Assembly (NCBI RefSeq): GCF_046127645.1
Contig: NZ_CP175919.1
Direction: 5' to 3' (one strand)
From: Clostridium_F caseinilyticum
GTDB lineage: Bacteria > Bacillota > Clostridia > Clostridiales > Clostridiaceae
Length of the DNA: 64,000 nt
The first letter of the stretch is position 1. Each line of letters opens with the position of its first letter. Under the pieces are notes generated by a model. It was given only the letters and a program-made list of their open reading frames with translations. It did no database searches and was not told where the DNA came from. A program made the translations under genes and the position numbers. Of the stretch, positions 8,332-17,058 are shown in pieces.

Positions 8332-8856
8332 ATGATAATAGAAGAGAAAAATAATAAATTAGTAGAATTATTTGAAAAAGTTATTTCTTTTATAAACCAT
8401 TTAAGTGAAATAGAAAAAGATCAAGAGAAAAATTTAATTGAAGCAATTTTAAATATAAAGGAAGATAAAGAAGAAGGAGATAAGGAATTTAAAAAAATAA
8501 CAGATAACGATATAAAAGAAATATCCTTATCTGAGTTCCACGTTATAGAATGTATAGGTAAAAATAATATGTCTAATAATATATTCATAGCAAAAGAGCT
8601 TAATATGACCAAAGGTGGTATATCAAAAATAAATTCAAAACTTCTTTCAAAAGATATTATTAAAGCAGATAAAATTGAAAATGATAAAAGAGAGATTTAT
8701 TATAGCTTAACAGAAAAAGGTATAGTCTTGTTTAAACTACATGAGTATCTTCATAAAAAAGAACAAGAAAAGTTAATGAAAATTTTAAGTAACTATAAAC
8801 AAGAAGAAATAACTACTATTTTAAAATTTTTAGATGATTTAAAAAAGGTTGTATAA
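8332..8856 (+). CDS. MarR-family transcriptional regulator 2
   Basis: 174 residues with ribosome site AGAGGAGAG before ATG 8332. The helix-turn-helix region IFIAKELNMTKGGISKINSK and the wing ADKIENDKREIYYSLTEKG match the regulator at 4084-4545 closely. An acidic, helical insertion (about residues 30-65, IKEDKEEGDKEFK) sits before the DNA-binding core and is absent from the paralog. It is divergent from cyclase 2. It probably binds the palindromes in the shared intergenic region; the inducer is unknown. Confidence 0.87.
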   Translation: MIIEEKNNKLVELFEKVISFINHLSEIEKDQEKNLIEAILNIKEDKEEGDKEFKKITDNDIKEISLSEFHVIECIGKNNMSNNIFIAKELNMTKGGISKINSKLLSKDIIKADKIENDKREIYYSLTEKGIVLFKLHEYLHKKEQEKLMKILSNYKQEEITTILKFLDDLKKVV

Positions 8857-8936
8857 TCTAAACTATTTAGGTCAATAAAGGATTTTTTATCTATTAATAT
8901 AAGAACTATCTTTTTAATAATTAGGAGACAAATTAA

Positions 8937-9758
8937 ATGGAAGATTTATTTACAATTGGAGAAATATCAAAATTATTTAATGTTAATATAGGAACATTAA
9001 GATATTATGATGAAATTGACTTATTTAAGCCAATGTTTATAGATAGAACTAATAGTTATAGATATTATTCAACAGATCAATTTGAACAATTAAACACAAT
9101 AAAGTATTTAAAAGCTCTTGGAATGTCATTAAACACAATAGATTATCATTTAAAGAAACGTAGTATTGATAATATTATTGAGTTATTTGAAAAACAGAAA
9201 AAAATTACGGAAGAAAAGATAAAAGAACTAGAATTTACAAAGCAAAAAATTCAAAACAGAATAAATCAAATTAACTATGCAAGGCAATACCATAACTTGG
9301 ACGTGGTTCGAGAGATTGAATTTGAAGAGAGAAGTATTGTTTTATTGAAAGAAAAAATAAAATCCAATAATGATTTAGAATTATCCATTAGACATTTAGA
9401 GAATAGGACTAATAAAAATGCTTCTATTTTTAATGGGAAAGTAGGAGTATCAATCTCTAGAAATAAATTGAAGAATAGAATACTTGATGAATATGATTAT
9501 ATTTTTTTATTTACAGAAGGGGAAAGATATAATAAAAATCTGATAAAAGTATTACCAGAAGGTACTTACATTAGTGTTCGTTTTACTGGAACTCACGAAA
9601 ATTCTCCAGTATATTATGATAAGCTTTTAAAATACATTGAAGAAAAAGGATATACAATCATTGATGATTCAATAGAAATAACGTTAATTGATTTTGGATT
9701 AACTACTGAAAAATCAGAATTTATAACGGAAATTCAAATATTAATAAATAAATCTTGA
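8937..9758 (+). CDS. MerR-family regulator with GyrI/BmrR-like effector domain
   Basis: 273 residues. Residues 1-75 form a MerR domain (FTIGEISKLFNVNIGTLRYYDEIDLFKP, then RYYS). A coiled coil follows (about 85-125). The C-terminal about 150 residues (GVSISRNKL, PEGTYISVRFTG, YYDKLLKYIEEKGYTI) resemble the GyrI-like drug-binding domain of BmrR-type proteins. No cysteines typical of metal sensors are present. This predicts response to an organic cation or drug, but no efflux gene is adjacent. A decayed relative lies at 7045-7225. Ribosome site TTAGGAGA precedes ATG 8937. Confidence 0.87.
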   Translation: MEDLFTIGEISKLFNVNIGTLRYYDEIDLFKPMFIDRTNSYRYYSTDQFEQLNTIKYLKALGMSLNTIDYHLKKRSIDNIIELFEKQKKITEEKIKELEFTKQKIQNRINQINYARQYHNLDVVREIEFEERSIVLLKEKIKSNNDLELSIRHLENRTNKNASIFNGKVGVSISRNKLKNRILDEYDYIFLFTEGERYNKNLIKVLPEGTYISVRFTGTHENSPVYYDKLLKYIEEKGYTIIDDSIEITLIDFGLTTEKSEFITEIQILINKS

Positions 9759-9972
9759 CACTCTAGTAACTAGAGACTTTATAATTTGTAAAATAGATAA
9801 ATTGTTAATCTATAACAACAATAGTGAAATCCATTTAATTATTATACTTAGTATTTTAGTTGTAGTTTTTAAAGGATAATTAAACTTAAAAGATAATTAT
9901 ACATATTGATATTATTTTGTTTTTGTTAAATGTCATTACAATGAACTAAATTATATTTTAAGGGGGATAATT

Positions 9973-10671
9973 ATGAAGTTTATAGTAGCAAAAGAAGTTT
10001 TTGAGAATCTGGATAATGTATGTTTCGGTATTGTGGTAGCTAAGGGAATTAATAATAAAGAGAGTATGGAGGCTACTCAGCTTTTAAAAGATAGTATAGA
10101 ATTAATTGAAACAAAATTTAAAGATAAAAATGTAAAAGAAACAGAAGAGATGGTGTATTATAGAGAAGCATTTTTGAAATTAGGTATTAATCCTAATAAA
10201 TTTAAAAGCTCCATTGAAGCAATAACTACAAGAGTAGCAAAAAAGAAAGGATTCCCTAATATAAATCCAGTTGTGGATATAGGAAATGCAGTTTCATTAA
10301 AATATCTAGTTCCGCTAGGTGCCCATGATATAGATACTTCCAAAGAAGACATTTGTCTTAGATTTTCAAAAGAAGGAGATACATTCCTTCCTTTTGGTGA
10401 AAATGAATTGGAACTTTTAGGAGAGGATGAACTTATTTATTCTGTAGGTAACAAAGTAAAAACAAGAAGATGGATATGGAGACAAAGCGAACAAGGTAAA
10501 ATTACTGAAGAGAGCAGGAATATATTTTTCCCTATAGATGGATTTAAAGATAAAAACTATAATAATGTAATTGATGCAAGAAATGAACTGGCAGAAATAT
10601 TAAAAAAGAATTTTAATTGTGAAATAAAAGTAGGATTTGTAGATATAAATAATACTGAATTTGAATTTTAA
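9973..10671 (+). CDS. B3/B4 domain protein (PheT editing-domain-like)
   Basis: 232 residues. YREAFLKLGINPNKFKSSIEA, FPNINPVVDIGNAVSLKY and VPLGAHDID are the hallmark segments of stand-alone B3/B4 proteins, which share the fold of the editing domain of phenylalanyl-tRNA synthetase beta chain. A WIWRQSEQGKI block completes the family pattern. Some family members act on mischarged tRNA or are of unknown role. The start ATG 9973 follows AGGGGGATA. It appears monocistronic. Confidence 0.85.
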   Translation: MKFIVAKEVFENLDNVCFGIVVAKGINNKESMEATQLLKDSIELIETKFKDKNVKETEEMVYYREAFLKLGINPNKFKSSIEAITTRVAKKKGFPNINPVVDIGNAVSLKYLVPLGAHDIDTSKEDICLRFSKEGDTFLPFGENELELLGEDELIYSVGNKVKTRRWIWRQSEQGKITEESRNIFFPIDGFKDKNYNNVIDARNELAEILKKNFNCEIKVGFVDINNTEFEF

Positions 10672-10735
10672 ATAATAAATATAAGGGTTTAACTTTTAAG
10701 TTTACGACCGTTTCAAATTTATAGATATAAGTATA

Positions 10736-10778
10736 AGCATAAAGAGATTAGGGGAGAGAATTCTAATCTCTTTATGCT
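10736..10778. terminator. Long perfect hairpin downstream of the B3/B4 gene
   Basis: Arms 10736-10751 and 10763-10778 are 16 bases and perfectly complementary, with an 11-base loop. There is no clear T tract, so it may be a terminator, an mRNA-stabilising hairpin or a relic. It lies 65 bases after the stop. Confidence 0.45.
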
Positions 10779-10936
10779 ATATTGGAGATGCATTTTATTT
10801 TCTTACTAAATTTTATATGAATTTTAGAGTTTTTATATTTATAATTGCTTAGAGAGTAAATTATTAATGTTTCTCCTTAAGATACTTATGAATAAATAAA
10901 GATATTGAAATTTATAAAGAGCTAGGAAAATAATTT

Positions 10937-10951
10937 GGGGTACCACCCTTT
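10937..10951 (-). promoter_or_regulatory. Second T-box-like motif
   Basis: Read on the minus strand this is AAAGGGTGGTACCCC, which is the T-box core (AGGGTGGTACC). It lies about 110 bases downstream of the complete T-box described below. It could be a truncated tandem T-box or the conserved end of a rearranged leader. Nothing downstream on this strand is coding. Confidence 0.5.
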
Positions 10952-11012
10952 GTAACAATGTTTATACAAAATTAGAATAGGCATTACATATAGAAGGAGC
11001 TCAATTTCTATA

Positions 11013-11270
11013 TAAAAAAGCTCCCACTCCTTGTAGGAGTGAAAGTTTACGTTCACGGTACCATGCTAATTTAACAACACATTAATACTTTGTTATCTCT
11101 ATTCCCTTTAACGGAAGAAAGCCGGCTCATTTTACTTAATATGTCTGTTCAAATAAGCATCTCCAAGATGTCTTTCAATATTATTTTTCTCATAGGCTCA
11201 CACCAACCCTACTCGCTGTGGATACGTAATAAATATCTACTCTTTCCATCAAAGATTTTAATATTTATAT
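11013..11270 (-). promoter_or_regulatory. T-box leader with terminator, no downstream gene
   Basis: Read on the minus strand: a promoter-like TTAACA, 17 bases, TAATAT; then AAAGAGTA and AGCGAGTAGGGTTGGTGTGAGCC, typical of T-box stem I; GAAAGACATCTTGGAG, the specifier region; then the T-box core GCATGGTACCGTGAACG (plus 11050-11066), and a 10-bp hairpin followed by T6 (plus 11013-11040). The specifier may be AGA (Arg), or GAC if the register is shifted; this is tentative. By family it senses an uncharged tRNA. From here to 10672 there is no ORF on the minus strand, only AAGGAG followed by nine codons, so the regulated gene seems lost. Confidence 0.75.
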
Positions 11271-11596
11271 TATATTACTCTTTAATATTTGTTTTGTTAA
11301 TAGATGTTATTATATCCTTTTCGGTAAGATGTACAAAAGTTATAAAGCGCTTAAATTAAAAAAGCGAATATATTCTATTACACTAAATAAAAATTTTAAA
11401 AGAAACTGTATTTTTAGTGAAATAACTAGTCCTGTTGAATTTTCAATAATATAAATAAAACTAACTATTTTAACGTAAATAGCAATTAACAAACGATTGT
11501 ACATGATAAAATTAGAGAAATATAGGTATTATAATATTAATGAATAAATTAGATATTGTGGAAACTTTTAGAAATATAAAGTAGAATAAAACAATA

Positions 11597-11660
11597 GTGG
11601 TAGAAAGGTCATACCACAAAACCAAAATATCATAATACCAAAAGCTAACATACCACAATA
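11597..11660 (+). promoter_or_regulatory. Repeated ATACCA motifs before the lactate permease
   Basis: GTGGTA at 11597-11602 and TACCAC at 11612-11617 form an inverted repeat with GGTCATACC in its right half; ATACCA recurs twice more up to 11660. FadR-type GntR regulators such as LldR bind GGT-N-ACC palindromes, so this may be the operator of the permease. No such regulator gene lies next to it. The assignment is by pattern only. Confidence 0.35.
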
Positions 11661-11678
11661 TTAAAAAGGAGGGTTTAT

Positions 11679-13202
11679 GTGAATATTTATACAATTTGTT
11701 TTATTGCTTTGATACCTATAGTGTGGTTGATGATTTCATTAGGGGTTCTTAAAATGCCAGGGCATAAAACATGTCCTGCAACATTGTTATTAACTGCAAT
11801 TTTAGCAGTTGTAGTTTGGAAAATGCCAATTTCAGATGTAGTTTCGGCTGCTTTAGAAGGAACAGCGTTAGCCATCTGGCCTATAATACTTGTAATTGTT
11901 GCTGCAGTATTTACCTATAATGTATCTCTTTATACTAAAAGTATGGATACTATAAAAAAGATGATGATTTCCATAACTACGGATAAGAGAATATTGGTAT
12001 TAATACTTGCTTGGGGATTTGGTGGATTTTTAGAGGCCATAGCAGGCTTTGGTACTGCGGTTGCTATTCCGGCAGGTATAATGACAGCACTTGGATTTGA
12101 TCCTATTTTTGCAGCAGTAATATGTCTTATAGCAAATACTACACCTACAGCTTTTGGGGCTATAGGAATTCCAGTAACTACACTTGCTGAAATAACTAAC
12201 ATAGATGTAATGCAACTTAGTTACGCAGTAGGTTTGCAATTATTATTTTTAATAGTAATAATTCCAATAGTTCTAGTAATGTTAACAGGAAAGAGTATAA
12301 AATCTATTAAAGGTGTTTTTATGATAGCATTAGCTTCAGGACTGTCTTTTGCCGTACCTCAAGTATTAGTGACTAAGTATATGGGCCCAGAATTGCCAGC
12401 TATAATAGGGTCAATAACATGCATGGTAGTAACTATAGCTATGGCAAAGATATTTTATAAGGATTCTGCTTCTAAAGATGTGGAAAGAATATCTTTTAAA
12501 AAAGCAATCTTAGCATGGTTACCTTTTATATTAGTTTTTGTCTTCATAATTTTGAGTAGTTCATTGTTCCCAACAATAAACACAGGATTATCTAAAATAC
12601 AATCAACTTTTTATATTTATACAGGTTCCAATGCTGACCCATTTACATTCTTGTGGATTGCTACACCAGGAACATTAATTATAATAGCTACTTTTATAGG
12701 AGGATTAATACAAGGAGCTAAATTTTCAGAACTAGTATCTGTGTTAGTGAAAACTATAAATCAAATGGGCAAATCTGCAATAACAATAATAGCTATAGTA
12801 GCTATGGCAAAGATTATGGGATATAGTGGAATGATAAAATCAATAGCAGCTGTATTAGTAGCAGTTACAGGGGAGTATTATCCTTTGATGTCACCTATAA
12901 TTGGAGCATTAGGAACCTTTGTAACAGGTAGTGACACTTCTGCTAATGTATTGTTTGGAGGACTTCAGGTTGAAGTAGCTAATACTTTGGGACTAAATCC
13001 TTATTGGCTTGCAGCAGCTAATACTGGAGGAGCTACTGCAGGTAAAATGATATCACCACAAAGTATAGCTGTGGCTACAGCAGCTACTGGACTTGCCGGA
13101 GCAGAGGGTAAAATATTAAATGCGACTTTGAAATTTTGCATAGCTTTTGTAATCGTTTTAGGTATAATGGCTTATTTCATGGCGCCACTATTTGGATTTT
13201 AA
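11679..13202 (+). CDS. lctP: L-lactate permease family transporter
   Basis: 507 residues with about 12-14 hydrophobic segments. GFGGFLEAIAGFGTAVAIPAGIM, the NTTPTAFGAIGIPV block, and GTFVTGSDTSANVLFGGLQ with NTGGATAGKMISPQSIAVA near the end are characteristic of LctP/LldP lactate/glycolate permeases (proton symport). The start is GTG 11679 behind AAAGGAGGG; the ATG two bases earlier is followed at once by TGA and cannot be used. Single gene, ended by the terminator at 13214-13248. Confidence 0.93.
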   Translation: MNIYTICFIALIPIVWLMISLGVLKMPGHKTCPATLLLTAILAVVVWKMPISDVVSAALEGTALAIWPIILVIVAAVFTYNVSLYTKSMDTIKKMMISITTDKRILVLILAWGFGGFLEAIAGFGTAVAIPAGIMTALGFDPIFAAVICLIANTTPTAFGAIGIPVTTLAEITNIDVMQLSYAVGLQLLFLIVIIPIVLVMLTGKSIKSIKGVFMIALASGLSFAVPQVLVTKYMGPELPAIIGSITCMVVTIAMAKIFYKDSASKDVERISFKKAILAWLPFILVFVFIILSSSLFPTINTGLSKIQSTFYIYTGSNADPFTFLWIATPGTLIIIATFIGGLIQGAKFSELVSVLVKTINQMGKSAITIIAIVAMAKIMGYSGMIKSIAAVLVAVTGEYYPLMSPIIGALGTFVTGSDTSANVLFGGLQVEVANTLGLNPYWLAAANTGGATAGKMISPQSIAVATAATGLAGAEGKILNATLKFCIAFVIVLGIMAYFMAPLFGF

Positions 13203-13213
13203 TTAGTTAAATT

Positions 13214-13248
13214 ACTAATAAAGGGATTATTATAATCCCTTTATTAGT
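13214..13248. terminator. Bidirectional terminator
   Basis: Perfect 17-bp arms (13214-13230 and 13232-13248) closing on a single base, i.e. practically a continuous palindrome, with AT-rich flanks. It lies between the convergent permease and HAD genes. Confidence 0.8.
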
Positions 13249-13254
13249 TTATAT

Positions 13255-13944
13255 CTATTTTTCAAGTGTATTCTTAAGTTCTATTAAATTAGAAATTTCA
13301 TAAGTAGGTTTTATATCTGTTCTATTTACAATTTTATTAGGATTAAACCAGCAGGTATCTATACCAAAATTTATGCCTCCCTGTATATCAGAGCTTAAGC
13401 TGTCGCCCACCATTAAAACTTTTCTTTTATCTGCATAATTCATATTATTTAGGGCATATTCAAATATTTTAGGATTTGGTTTTGATACTTGAACCTCTTC
13501 AGATATTACTACATCTTCAAAGTATTTTGCTATAATAGATTTTCTTATTCTATTATTTTGCACATCCTTAAGACCATTAGTAACTATAGAAAGTCTATAA
13601 TTTTTATGTAAACTTTCTATAAGGTTTATGCTATCATCATATAAAAATGATGCATGGGATAAATGCTTCATATATGATTTTGCAAAATCATGTTCATTAA
13701 ATTTAATATTTAATTTATAGGATAATCTTTTAAATCTTTCAACCTTCAATTTTTCTTGAGTGATAAGACCATTTTCAAGTTCTTTCCATATAATTGTATT
13801 TATATCCTTATACACCTTTAGATGATAGTTTTCATCATATTTTATATTAAATTCTAACATAGCATTTTTAAAGGCATCTCTTTCAGATTTTTTAAAATCA
13901 AATAAGGTTTCATCTGCATCAAATATTATAATTTCGTAATTCAT
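13255..13944 (-). CDS. YjjG-type HAD pyrimidine nucleotidase
   Basis: 229 residues. HAD motif I is DADET (Asp9 nucleophile, Asp11), and the following LFDFKKSE is typical of the YjjG/YfnB subgroup. Motif II is SIVTNG, the lysine motif III is VQVSKPNPKIFEYAL, and motif IV is MVGDSLSSDI. A helical cap lies between motifs I and II. Family members dephosphorylate non-canonical pyrimidine nucleoside monophosphates and so clean the nucleotide pool. RBS AGGAGG precedes ATG 13944. Confidence 0.88.
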   Translation of the reverse strand: MNYEIIIFDADETLFDFKKSERDAFKNAMLEFNIKYDENYHLKVYKDINTIIWKELENGLITQEKLKVERFKRLSYKLNIKFNEHDFAKSYMKHLSHASFLYDDSINLIESLHKNYRLSIVTNGLKDVQNNRIRKSIIAKYFEDVVISEEVQVSKPNPKIFEYALNNMNYADKRKVLMVGDSLSSDIQGGINFGIDTCWFNPNKIVNRTDIKPTYEISNLIELKNTLEK

Positions 13945-14224
13945 GGTAAACCTCCTAATATGGTTAATTTTCTAATTATAACATATAAATTTTTATAAAA
14001 AATCTTAGATTATTAAATAAATTAATTCATTTCAACATTATCATATAATTTAAGATTTTTTGCTTATACTTCTTATGTAAGGACTTATCATAATTATCTT
14101 TTTTAAAAAATACTTATGATAAGTATAGTGGCATTTATAAGAGATAAGTTCATATGTAAATTACTCTTATGTTTTGGTTTACAATAGCTTATAAATAAAT
14201 TACAATAATTATATAAACTTTAAT

Positions 14225-14238
14225 ATGACATATGTCAT
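14225..14238 (+). promoter_or_regulatory. Perfect palindrome ahead of the Crp-like gene
   Basis: ATGACATATGTCAT is a perfect 14-base palindrome placed 15 bases before ATG 14253, resembling half-sites of Crp/Fnr operators (TGA-N6-TCA). It fits an autoregulatory site. The upstream stretch 13945-14224 also holds an inverted pair ACTTATCATAA/TTATGATAAGT near 14084-14125. Confidence 0.5.
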
Positions 14239-14252
14239 GTTATGGAGGACTT

Positions 14253-14942
14253 ATGAAAAAAATTTTGAATAATAATCTTTTAAACTATTATATTAATAAG
14301 CATAATATAGAAAACATATTTGACAAGGATATATTAAAATATTCACAACTTCATTTCTATGAAAAAGAGGAATATATATTAAAAGCAGAGTCTAATCTTG
14401 AATACTATTATTTGATTGTAGATGGGAAAATCAAAATTTCTTATCCCTTTGAAAATGGTAAATCAATGCTTTTGAAATTTTACAAAGACTTTAATACTAT
14501 AGGAGATTTAGAGTTTTTAAAAAACATTCCAATACTCTGCGACGTTGACGCAGTAGGAGATACTTATTTGATAGCAATACCTTCAGATATACTTAGAAAA
14601 AAGTATTTAAATAATATAAAGTTTTTACACCATTTAATAGACTCTTTAAGTGAAAAACTTTATACAGCAATTAATAATAGCTCATATAATTTTGTATATC
14701 CGCTCATGAATAGATTATCTAGCTATCTAGTTGAACATATAGAAGACAAAAACTATATAATTTTAAATTCATCATTCTTAGAAATTGCTCAATTCCTCGG
14801 AACAACTTATAGGCATTTAAATAGAACATTTAAAGAGCTTCAATCAAAATCAATTATAAAATGTGAGAATAAAACAATATATATATTAGATGAAAATAGA
14901 CTTAGAGATCTATCTAAAAACTTTTATATAAAATCTCTATAA
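14253..14942 (+). CDS. Crp/Fnr-family regulator (YeiL-like)
   Basis: 229 residues. An N-terminal cyclic-nucleotide-binding-type beta barrel (YYLIVDGKIKISYPFENGKSMLLKFY) is followed by a long helix and a Crp-type winged helix (LEIAQFLGTTYRHLNRTFKELQ). No cysteine cluster for an Fe-S centre is visible in the N-terminal part. The start is ATG 14253, 7 codons inside the longest frame, because GGAGG lies at 14244-14248. The YeiL-like resemblance is loose; the target genes and ligand are unknown. Confidence 0.82.
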   Translation: MKKILNNNLLNYYINKHNIENIFDKDILKYSQLHFYEKEEYILKAESNLEYYYLIVDGKIKISYPFENGKSMLLKFYKDFNTIGDLEFLKNIPILCDVDAVGDTYLIAIPSDILRKKYLNNIKFLHHLIDSLSEKLYTAINNSSYNFVYPLMNRLSSYLVEHIEDKNYIILNSSFLEIAQFLGTTYRHLNRTFKELQSKSIIKCENKTIYILDENRLRDLSKNFYIKSL

Positions 14943-15062
14943 TGTTAGGATATTATAATTAATAAAATAGGACCTACCATAAAAAAGTAAGTTCTTGTTA
15001 CGTCCCTTAAGAATATTACTTTTGTTCTAATATAGTAGATTTGGTGCTTTTTTATTATTTTG

Positions 15063-15237
15063 CTAAAACCCCATTAGCTTCTTAACATTAACACAGTTTT
15101 CTTTAGCGGTGAGCAGTTCTAAAAGTTTGAAAGCTACATCGAAAGCAGTTGAAGGATTGTAGTAAGTAATTATATTTTTATCTACAACAACAGGTTCATC
15201 ACGAAGAACATTTGCACCAAATTCAGATAATCGGTTT
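15063..15237 (-). pseudogene. C-terminal remnant of a DJ-1/PfpI-family gene
   Basis: On the minus strand an open frame ending at TAG 15063-15065 reads LSEFGANVLRDEP, VVVDKNIITYYNPSTAFDV and AFKLLELLTAKENC. This is the C-terminal third of DJ-1/PfpI proteins (usually VVVDGNIITSRGPGTA). About 58 codons remain; the nucleophile-elbow part with its cysteine is missing. The frame breaks at about 15237 where it meets the LysR remnant on the other strand. Confidence 0.75.
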
Positions 15238-15413
15238 TGCCTTTTTATGTAGTTAAAAATGAGATAAAGGAAGGAACTCTTAAGACGATAGAATTAAAAG
15301 AATCATTTGATAAGTTTAGACCTCAACTTGTGTATCATAAAAATAAAAGCATATATTTACCAATGGGTAAACTAATAGAAATTGTATTGAAGAACTCTTG
15401 CAATTGGAAATAA
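15237..15413 (+). pseudogene. C-terminal remnant of a LysR-family regulator
   Basis: From 15237 the plus strand reads LPFYVVKNEIKEGTLKTIEL, then FRPQLVYHKNKSIYLPM and a stop at 15411-15413. This is the last 58 codons of a LysR substrate-binding domain. There is no start and an in-frame stop lies immediately upstream. Together with the DJ-1 remnant it marks an internal deletion of a divergent gene pair. Confidence 0.72.
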
Positions 15414-15468
15414 AATCAACATAATAGATTTTTAATTTTACTAAGGACTATAGAAATGGGGTGAGTTA

Positions 15469-16254
15469 ATGGATATTGAAAGAATCATAAATACATATGG
15501 GAATTATGTTTTTAACTATGCTTTAAAATTATCTTGTAATCCTTCTGTTGCAGAAGACTTAACACAAGAAACATTTATTAATGCATGGCAGAAAATTAGT
15601 ACTTTAGAAAACTCCAATGCAATTAAATCTTGGCTACGAAAAATATGTTTTAATAATTTTTTAATGTATGAAAGAAAAAATAAGAATTATACAGAATTAC
15701 TTTATGAGGATATTAATATTCTTGAAAAAGAAGGAGATCTATTAAAATATAATAATCCAAGACCTGAAGATGAAGTAATTGTAGAGGAAGCTATCAGAGA
15801 GTTACAAAATGGATGTTTTTTAGCTATGGTAAGATATCTAACATTACATCAACGAATAGTATTTTCATTAATTGATATGTTTGGACTATCTCTAGATGAA
15901 GTTTCAAATATAATTGGTATTTCAAAAAGTGCAACAAAGGGACTACTTTATCGTGCACATATGAATTTAGATTCATTTTTTTATAAGCATTGCAATCTTT
16001 TAGATGTGAATAATCCATGTAGTTGTAAAGCATGGATTGAATTCTCTAAAAAGAGAAATAATTTGCAAAAGGATTCTAATAATCATAAATTAATTACAAA
16101 ATTAGATTATAGAGAATTAAACTATATATTTAATGATGAAGTTCGTGGTAAGATAAATTTTTTATATAAAAATATGCCAGATAGAAAACCTTCTGAAGCC
16201 TGGTATCAACAGGTTATTCATATAATAAATGAAATGTGTGTTAATAAAAATTAA
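15469..16254 (+). CDS. ECF-type sigma-70 family RNA polymerase sigma factor
   Basis: 261 residues. Region 2 is YGNYVFNYALKLSCNPSVAEDLTQETFINAWQ; region 4 is LTLHQRIVFSLIDMFGLSLDEVSNIIGISKSATKGLLYRA. After region 4 there is a C-terminal extension of about 90 residues that begins with a Cys pair (NNPCSCKAWIEF), as in ECF groups whose activity is tuned by their own tail rather than an anti-sigma factor. Start ATG 15469 follows GGGGTGAG. The DUF3795-type Cys-rich gene follows at 94 bases on the same strand; no membrane anti-sigma gene is adjacent. Confidence 0.87.
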   Translation: MDIERIINTYGNYVFNYALKLSCNPSVAEDLTQETFINAWQKISTLENSNAIKSWLRKICFNNFLMYERKNKNYTELLYEDINILEKEGDLLKYNNPRPEDEVIVEEAIRELQNGCFLAMVRYLTLHQRIVFSLIDMFGLSLDEVSNIIGISKSATKGLLYRAHMNLDSFFYKHCNLLDVNNPCSCKAWIEFSKKRNNLQKDSNNHKLITKLDYRELNYIFNDEVRGKINFLYKNMPDRKPSEAWYQQVIHIINEMCVNKN

Positions 16255-16348
16255 ATAAATTTATTTAAAAAGCGTGACTTGCCTATTTTTATTGCATCTA
16301 TATAAGTGAAAGAAAATATTTTTATGCTATAAGAGGAGGAAAGTTTAT

Positions 16349-16795
16349 ATGAATAACTATGAAAAGGCAGTAAAGGATTTAGCGCCTTGTGGAAATGATT
16401 GCTCAAGATGTGCAAATTATGAGAACAGCAAAATAGTTTTATTAAGTAAGGAACTTAGTGAAAGTTTAGAAGGATTTGAAAATATGGCTGAAAGAATAAA
16501 AGATTTTTTGCCTACATTTAAATATTATGAACAATTTTCATTAATTTTAAATCATTTCTCACAGGGAAATTGTAAGGGGTGTCGATTTAGTGATAAACCT
16601 ATATGCCAATGCAGCATAAATGTTTGTCATAAAAAGAAAAAGGTAAATTTTTGTTTTGAGTGTTCTAAATATCCTTGTAGTCCAACAACATATAATAAAT
16701 CTCTGTCTAAAGTATGGCGAGACAATAATGATTATATGAAAAAAATAGGTGTGGATAATTTCTATATTTCACAAAAAGAAAAAATTAGATATTAA
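16349..16795 (+). CDS. DUF3795-type cysteine-rich protein
   Basis: 148 residues. It begins with APCGNDCSRCANY, followed by GNCKGCRF, PICQCSINVCHKKK and CFECSKYPC: at least eleven cysteines arranged like the DUF3795 family. The cysteines suggest Zn or Fe-S binding. Family function is not established. RBS AGAGGAGG precedes ATG 16349. Its place behind the sigma factor gene, which itself has a Cys-rich tail, suggests the two act together, possibly in redox or metal sensing (inference). Confidence 0.75.
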   Translation: MNNYEKAVKDLAPCGNDCSRCANYENSKIVLLSKELSESLEGFENMAERIKDFLPTFKYYEQFSLILNHFSQGNCKGCRFSDKPICQCSINVCHKKKKVNFCFECSKYPCSPTTYNKSLSKVWRDNNDYMKKIGVDNFYISQKEKIRY

Positions 16796-16808
16796 TTAAA
16801 TATTTTAG

Positions 16809-16855
16809 AGAAAAGGCAATATTCCTTAAATTAAAAGGGGAGCCTTTTCTTTTTA
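16809..16855 (+). terminator. Rho-independent terminator
   Basis: Stem AGAAAAGGC (16809-16817) with GCCTTTTCT (16842-16850), followed by T5. It ends the sigma/DUF3795 transcript. From here to 17058 nothing but AT-rich DNA is seen. Confidence 0.75.
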
Positions 16856-17058
16856 TATTAAAAATATAAAATTATTTCAATTAACATTAATATAATAGAG
16901 AATGCTTTTATATTTTGTGTCACATAATTTATTAGAAATATATAAATAAAAATATATAAATATTATTAAAATAACTTAATATAATGAATTTATATTATAT
17001 AATTAACAAAAATGAATATGAAATATTTAATTAAAGTTATGAAAGAAAATTATTATTT

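Noticed and set aside
11090..11359. 89-residue plus-strand ORF
   Set aside because: It is antisense to the T-box leader; its sequence is the complement of conserved RNA structure and has no ribosome site.
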